A DNA stretch of 64,000 bases. Source: Strobilurus pachycystidiatus. Its lineage: Eukaryota > Basidiomycota > Agaricomycetes > Agaricales > Physalacriaceae. The notes below the pieces were generated by a model, which was not told the origin of the DNA, made no database searches, and saw nothing but the letters and a program-made list of their open reading frames with translations. Shown here piece after piece: positions 58,991 to 64,000 of the stretch. Both the position numbers and the translations under genes were made by a program. The stretch lies in the NCBI GenBank assembly GCA_019915135.1, contig JAHLMK010000012.1:1474371-1538370 (forward strand), in the 5' to 3' direction. Numbering within the stretch: the stretch's first letter is position 1; every line of letters starts with the position of its first letter.

Positions 58991-59805
58991 CGGGTTTGGA
59001 AGCTCGGTGGGTGATTAGATAGACAAATAAAATATATGTTGATGAAAAGATAACGAGCGTGGCGAGATTAGGAGTGGCGTAGGTTAAAGGGTCCTGATGG
59101 GGCGTGGCGAAAATGAACAAGTCCAGCACAGGCACGTGCTGTTGGACTTGATCGCCACGTGGTCACCGGATGACGCGTACGGTGCGGCGCGCCCAGAGCG
59201 CACACTGCAGCGTTCCCAGAACGCCGAAGTGAACGTATTTCCAGTCTGAGAAGTATGCATTGATGAGGTGACGGCTATTTACTGGGCTTCCTATCTAGCT
59301 AGCAAAATACAAAGAAATTAAAAAAGCACCGGACTGGCATGGACTGACCCGATTTTCCCGCGGGCGTGTCTGACAAAAGAAATTAAAATGTGGTGTGCCG
59401 AAATTTCTGGAGCTGGACCCCCGTGTGGCCGCCAGCAAAGGGTGTGGCGCATTTGCTGGGACCAACCGGGATGACCGCACCGATCCTGCTAAATGTGGCG
59501 GAGCGGACCTGCGTACGCTATCCCAATGCGTACCGCGACGCCCTGAAGCCGAGGGCCTGAACGATGCCGTGCATCCCAGCCGCATTTCATTTTCCGCTGG
59601 TTGAGAGTATCCCCAATTAGAGGGGTAGGCGCGCGGATTGGCGCCCCGCTGGAGCGACGACGGCGGCGGTGCGGTTATGTAAGCCCCCGGCGTCTGCCAC
59701 GGAATGTACCCGGGTCCCGCGCTCTGGCTAAGTATCGGCCGTTTGCATGTATGTTTTGATGATAAGTATCATGGGCTAATTGTCTAATAAGTACCACATG
59801 GGCTC
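58991..59805. repeat. KDZ-2 right subterminal region, copy B, no gene
   Basis: Holds the same palindrome (about 59119-59151) and GTGGC repeats as 36601-37415. Confidence 0.5.
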
Positions 59806-59861
59806 GCGTGCGGGGTGGTGCTGAGTACCAGAGTAGTCATTGTGAACGGGCCTTGAGTCAT
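59806..59861 (-). pseudogene. L1 5' reading frame, first codons before the copy B insertion
   Basis: Encodes MTQGPFTMTTLVLSTTP and joins 44618 after removal of copy B. See 44333-44618. Confidence 0.4.
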
Positions 59862-59902
59862 TGATATAGTGTTGTGCGGGCAGTATGGAGACTTTGTCCT
59901 AT

Positions 59903-60805
59903 TGTTACGACCTGCTCCCGCCGTAGCACGGACTCGCTCGTGGTGGTGCGTCTCTATGCTCCAACCATGGCTTTCCTGCGGGCACAACACACATATCTCC
60001 GGGACGTATTTGTCTGACCGCTTGGAGGGGGTCGCGGAGATCCTTGAAGGTTGTTCTTCCGTATTGCCCAGAGAGTGAGCACCTTGGAGACCCCGTCTCC
60101 TGGTGTCGCGCTGCACATTGGACCCGGTCCGAGGTGTGGCGCATTGGTATCCTCTGTTTGAGGAGTGGGGGGCAATATTGGAGTTACCAAAGGAGGGCAT
60201 GGGGGAGCCTTTGCTCAGAGAGAGTCAGAGTATCCGGCAAGAGAATGCGGAAGGAAACTTGATAAGGACAAATTCTGTCTATCTACTACAAAGAGCGCTT
60301 GTATTTATACGCCAACCTCATAGCGGGTAATTTCCTTCTCAAAGATTCCGTCAGGAGCGCTCCCGACGTGTTGGGAGCGATATACTGCGGTCGCGCATGG
60401 TTGGGAGCGATATACTGCGGTCGCGCATGGTGCCTTTTGACAAAGCAGGAAATGCGCACCGGATCGGGCGCCGCTGATTGGGCGATGGGCAGGATAAGGC
60501 AGGATGGGGCGGGCCGTCGCCCGTGCCATGCGGGACTGATTAGCAGATAGCAGTTATCGAGTCATCTCTCGACCAAATAGGGCGTCGCTTGTACGGAGTG
60601 GCGGGAATCAGGGAGGACGGCCAATAGACGTGACGTTGGCTTGGCTATCTGAGGCGCGGCGGGGCGCGTAGCGATCTGATTGAGTTCCATTGGCAACTCC
60701 CGTGATGGCGCAACATGTCCTCCAGAACAAGTTCTCTCCTATGTGGCGCACCCAATCTGTAGTTTGTGCGCGACCTCGTGACGGATCCGTGACTGAGTCA
60801 TGACA
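59903..60805 (-). repeat. 5' LTR of L1
   Basis: 903 bp. It is longer than its partner at 6485-7355 mainly because a 30-bp unit is tandemly duplicated (60371-60400 and 60401-60430). The TSD GACAA follows at 60806-60810. Confidence 0.88.
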
Positions 60806-61628
60806 GACAACGCACACGCATTGGTCGATGGTATCATACTTGCCATGAACGAGGACACCAACATCAACCTCAAATGTCCCGAGGATCCTTGTTCTACGCA
60901 GGAAGCTCTCAAAAGTCATGAATCGGAATACTGGAGGGTTGCAATCGAGGAGGAGCTAAACTCTATCAAATCAATGAGAGTGTACGCTCTAGTTTCGCGT
61001 TCCGAGGTACCGTCCGTCCGGAAGGTAATGCGAGGTAAATTTGTGTTCCAGACAAAGAGAGGAGACAGAGGGTAGATCACCCGGTACAAGGCTTGTTACG
61101 TGCTGAGGGGGTTTGAGATGATCTACGGGAAGGATTATATGAAGACGACATCCCCTACAGCTCGAATGGAGTTGTCACGGATCCTTATGCACATTGCAGC
61201 TGCCCTCAATTATGAGCTCACTCAACTTGACGTGAAAATAGTGTACTTATACGGCGAGATAGACGAAACAACCTGGATGGAGCAACCAAAAGGATTCGAA
61301 GAGACTGGGAGGAGGATTGGGTCTGGGAGTTGAAAAAAGGACTGTATGGCATGAAACAGGGCAAACGTCTATGGAATAAGATAATGGATGGCTTCTTGAA
61401 GAAACTCAGCTTCACACAGCTAAGCGTCAAACACTGCGTATACTACCGCCAACACTCATCAGGCACCGTCTTCACGGCAGTCCATATCAACAACTTCACA
61501 GTGGCGGCAAGCAGCATTCAGGAGGAGTCGGCGTTTGAAGCGGAACTCGGACAACGATGGCAGATATTGAGAGAAGTCGCAAACTTTGTCGTAGGCATCA
61601 CAATTTGCAGGACCTAATCGAACCATCC

Positions 61629-62922
61629 TGTCATATCCATGCGTCATGACACAGGATTGGACTGGATCTCCGACTTACTCAGCCAGTCACGCGTCTCCTC
61701 GTGACCCCATTAATCATTCATCCTCGCCAAGTCTTGCCAAGTCCAGCCGGGCCGCTCGGACCTCCGCACGTGATCCTTTACTCAGCATCTCTACCGCCAA
61801 ACTTGCCATACCCTTGACCCAGACCATGCTGCCCTTTGCCCAATACATGTGGACCTCCGCTTGTGATCTTACTTATCTCCTTATGCATCTACCTACTCAG
61901 TCCAGTATTTAAGCGCTTGTACTCTACCTATGTTTCCTCAGTTCGAATATCAACTTAGACGCTCCAGTCTAGTCTTCATCTCCTCTTCTTGTCTGAAATC
62001 AACTTGCGGAACTCCGCTCGTTGGCCAAGACTTACATTCTCCAACTCGCGTTGTCCTTACGGACCTCCGAGCTCATCACTTGTCTCTTTCCTCCGGGTCT
62101 GCTCTTCCTTGGCGGACCCCGGGATTCAAGGCTCGACTCAAGGGACCAACCTGCTGAACGCAGGCAGCCCTGGTTCCGGACCACCAACAATCCTCAAGAC
62201 CGGCCCCCTGCAACTCTCACCACAACCGAGGGATAGCCGGACTACCGCTTGACGGGGATCCATAGGGTTGCAGGTGTGGAAACACGTGCCAATACAGAAT
62301 AGGTAAACCTTTTACCTTTTCTTTCTTTTAAACACTTCTACGCTTATTCTTTCACAGGCTCAGAGCACCGCTTGTGCCGTGCTTACCGAGAAATCGGGTT
62401 TTGGACATCCGATTGACTTGGTCTGGGGCACGGTCTTAACTAGACATGATCACGAGTGTCTATTCGGATATATCCGACATCCGAACGACGAATATGTGCA
62501 CCCCAAACCCAGATATTCGTATTCGAATGGACATCCAACATTCTATCCGAGTTAAATGACCAATATCCGAATATCTGCGGATATTCATTCGAATATATCC
62601 GAATATATTTGAATATCCATGAATATTGGATTATAATTGCATCAATCACAGTCTAAAACTATACATACTGTGAAGTTATGATAGTAAACTGGGTGTGAAT
62701 GTCAATTAGAGTCACATAGCTAATACAGAACACTCTCATATTATAGTTACAACTATCATGGTTCGGATGTTTGCTCAGGAAGTGAACATCCGACATCCGA
62801 GAGGTATCCGACATCCGAAGGATATCCGACATCCGACATCCGAATAACTTCGGATGTCGGATACGAATATAATTGAAATATCCGAAAATATCCGACATTC
62901 GCGCTCATGTCTAGTCTTAACA
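61629..62922. mobile_element. Solo LTR inserted in the Copia RT region, itself carrying a MITE
   Basis: TGTCATATCC...TCTTAACA, with TSD CATCC at 61624-61628 and 62923-62927. Removing it restores the Copia frame (RTIHLSQKALINK). Without the MITE and its duplicated 8 bp, the LTR is about 813 bp. Its family is not matched elsewhere in the window. Confidence 0.85.
62441..62913. mobile_element. hAT-like MITE, 473 bp
   Basis: Terminal inverted repeats TAGACATGATCACGAGTGTC and TAGACATGAGCGCGAATGTC, with 8-bp TSD GTCTTAAC at 62433-62440 and 62914-62921. The interior is AT-rich with many TCCGACATCCGA-type repeats in both directions. It has no coding capacity. The 8-bp TSD and short TIRs fit hAT. Confidence 0.87.
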
Positions 62923-63746
62923 CATCCACCTATCACAGAAAGCCCTCATTAACAAAATTCTCATTGAATTCAGACTCACTAACACCAACCCGAAAAAACT
63001 CCATTGCCCCCAAGCACACGCCTTAGCAAAAGAGACCTCTCACAGTCTGAGGAGGAGGGACGACGAGTGGCAAAACAGCCGTACAGGCAGCTAGTAGGAG
63101 CTCTTATGTATCTCGCAATTGCCACACAACCCGACATCATGCACGCCGTGAGCACATTGAGTTGATTCAATAATGGACATGGAGAAGTCCATTGGAAAGC
63201 AGCACAACACGTTACAACTTACCTCAAAGGCACCCGAGAGCTGGAGCTAGAGCTAGGCGGTGACAAAGTGGCGAAGTTATCCAGTTACACAGACTCCAAT
63301 TACGCCAACTGCCCAGACACTCGGAGATCAGTATCGGGCTACTGTTTCTCGCTGGGATCAGGATTGGTATCGTGGATGTCAAAGAAGCAGTCAACAACGG
63401 TCACGTCCTCAACGGAGGCAGAGTACATGGCGGCATGCCTGGTCACGAAGGAGGCAGTATGGATGAGAAATCTACTCGAGGGTTTGAACCAGGCATAGGC
63501 AAAGTCAGCGACTATCTTCATTGATAATCGAGGCACTTGCATCCTAACAGAAGACCCGTCATTTCACCAGAGAGCAAAGCATATCGAAGTGCAACACCAC
63601 TACAGCAGAGAATGTTCGGAGCACGGCATAATTCGATTTGTGGACATCCCACCTCGCAGACGCATTCACCAAGGCATTGCCAACGGTGCAGTTTGTCCTG
63701 TTCCGGGGAAGGATGAGGCTAAGGAAATCTCCGCATTGAGGAGGAG

Positions 63747-64000
63747 TGTTAGAGTCGTAGACGAGAACAAGACAGAGATTATGGAGATTGACAGGGTTGC
63801 GCTCACACGGCATACACAAGCAATCTCTTTCATCCGGGCTTTCCTCAGTAGCGCTTCCATCTAGCGCGCTGAGGTGAGCCCCTTCCTTATCGCAAAGACA
63901 TTTGCTTGCTACATACCTAGTACTTACATCGTGTATCTAGGTAACAGTAGTGCTTCCATCTAGCGCGCTGAGTACTTACATCGTGTATCTAGGTCCAACA
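63747..64000 (+). repeat. Copia 3' LTR (start, possibly complete)
   Basis: Begins TGTTAGAGTC directly after the polypurine tract. It contains a duplicated block (GCTTCCATCTAGCGCGCTGAG and ACTTACATCGTGTATCTAGG) and reads CCAACA at the window end, so it may finish exactly there. Confidence 0.65.

Larger units (their letters stand above)
44626..59805 (-). mobile_element. KDZ-2 copy B (15,180 bp), apparently intact
   Basis: Same termini as copy A, flanked by GCGTGCG at 44619-44625 and 59806-59812. All nine genes are present, without the 2 kb duplication and without the transposase frameshift. From the KDZ end the order is transposase, CxC2 protein, K0, P1, P2 (all -), basic-motif protein (+), V1 (-), V2 (-), HMG-like (+). 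Confidence 0.93.
6485..60805 (-). mobile_element. L1: LTR retroelement on the minus strand, expanded to 54.3 kb by nested insertions
   Basis: Two related LTRs (6485-7355 and 59903-60805) bound the interval. The 5-bp TSD GACAA is present at 6480-6484 and 60806-60810. Removing the interval rejoins the Copia frame as TPNEDNAHALVDG. Orientation is shown by a polypurine tract next to the left LTR: the plus strand reads ATATCCCCCCTTTAAG at 7356-7371. Without KDZ-1, KDZ-2 copy B and the TRIM, about 6.1 kb remains, including both LTRs. No reverse transcriptase or integrase can be recognised in what is left, so it is probably non-autonomous or heavily decayed. Confidence 0.88.
60811..63746 (+). pseudogene. 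Copia polyprotein, right half (reverse transcriptase and RNase H)
   Basis: Resumes from 6484. The RT part (60811-61613) includes YWRVAIEEELNSIK, LTQLDVKIVYLYGEIDE and KKGLYGMKQGKRLWNK. The catalytic V-D-D of Copia RT reads HINN, with both Asp replaced by Asn. A stop near 61073 and a frameshift near 61300 also break it. After the solo LTR at 61629-62922, the frame resumes at TIHLSQKALINKILIEF. The RNase H part near 63080-63560 has QPYRQLVGALMYLAIATQP, SSYTDSNYANCPDTRRS and TSSTEAEYMAA. Further stops are present. A polypurine tract (ATTGAGGAGGAG) ends at 63746. Confidence 0.82.

Noticed and set aside
44626..59805. Copy A/B duplication as an assembly artefact
   Set aside because: The copies have different flanks, different TSDs and a few sequence differences, and each insertion restores a distinct target.

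Overview
The window is a repeat-dense piece of a fungal genome, most likely a basidiomycete (Agaricomycetes). The evidence is short GT-AG introns of about 50-60 nt, large KDZ (Kyakuja-Dileera-Zisupton) transposases with CxC2 cysteine clusters, and Gypsy and Copia retroelements. I recognise no single-copy housekeeping gene; almost everything can be assigned to mobile elements.

The layout is a set of nested insertions, most proved by target-site duplications (TSDs). The left end (1-3740) is a Gypsy retrotransposon on the minus strand, running off the window. From 4172 there is a decayed Copia element on the plus strand, interrupted by a Gypsy solo LTR (4950-5423, TSD AAAGG) and then split at 6484/60811. 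The split is caused by a minus-strand LTR element, here called L1 (6485-60805, TSD GACAA). L1 holds KDZ-1 (8121-40697, TSD CCCAATGG), a TRIM (41222-41679, TSD GTTGG) next to a solo-LTR-like repeat, and KDZ-2 copy B (44626-59805, TSD GCGTGCG). KDZ-1 holds KDZ-2 copy A (20182-37415, TSD GAAGGAA), inserted inside the KDZ-1 transposase coding sequence. The right half of the Copia element (60811-63746) contains another solo LTR (61629-62922, TSD CATCC), itself hit by a hAT-like MITE (62441-62913, TSD GTCTTAAC).

KDZ-1 (about 15.3 kb once copy A is removed) and KDZ-2 (15.2 kb) are diverged families that share a gene set: a KDZ transposase; a long HMG-like, tryptophan-rich protein; two proteins with RNase H1 N-terminal / caulimovirus viroplasmin-like domains, one with the domain twice; a small protein with a basic motif; a helical protein; and a SAM-like protein. 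Gene pairs sit in divergent or convergent arrangement, and the small basic-motif protein keeps identical first- and last-exon lengths in both families. KDZ-2 also has a stand-alone CxC2 zinc-cluster protein and an acidic-start protein; KDZ-1 has a coiled-coil protein with an acidic tail. This looks like a conserved multi-gene DNA transposon rather than a transposase with random passengers.

The two KDZ-2 copies are almost identical. Copy A carries a 2 kb tandem duplication and a frameshift in its transposase; copy B looks intact. The KDZ-1 transposase is split by copy A. Copy B is therefore the only plausible source of active transposase here.
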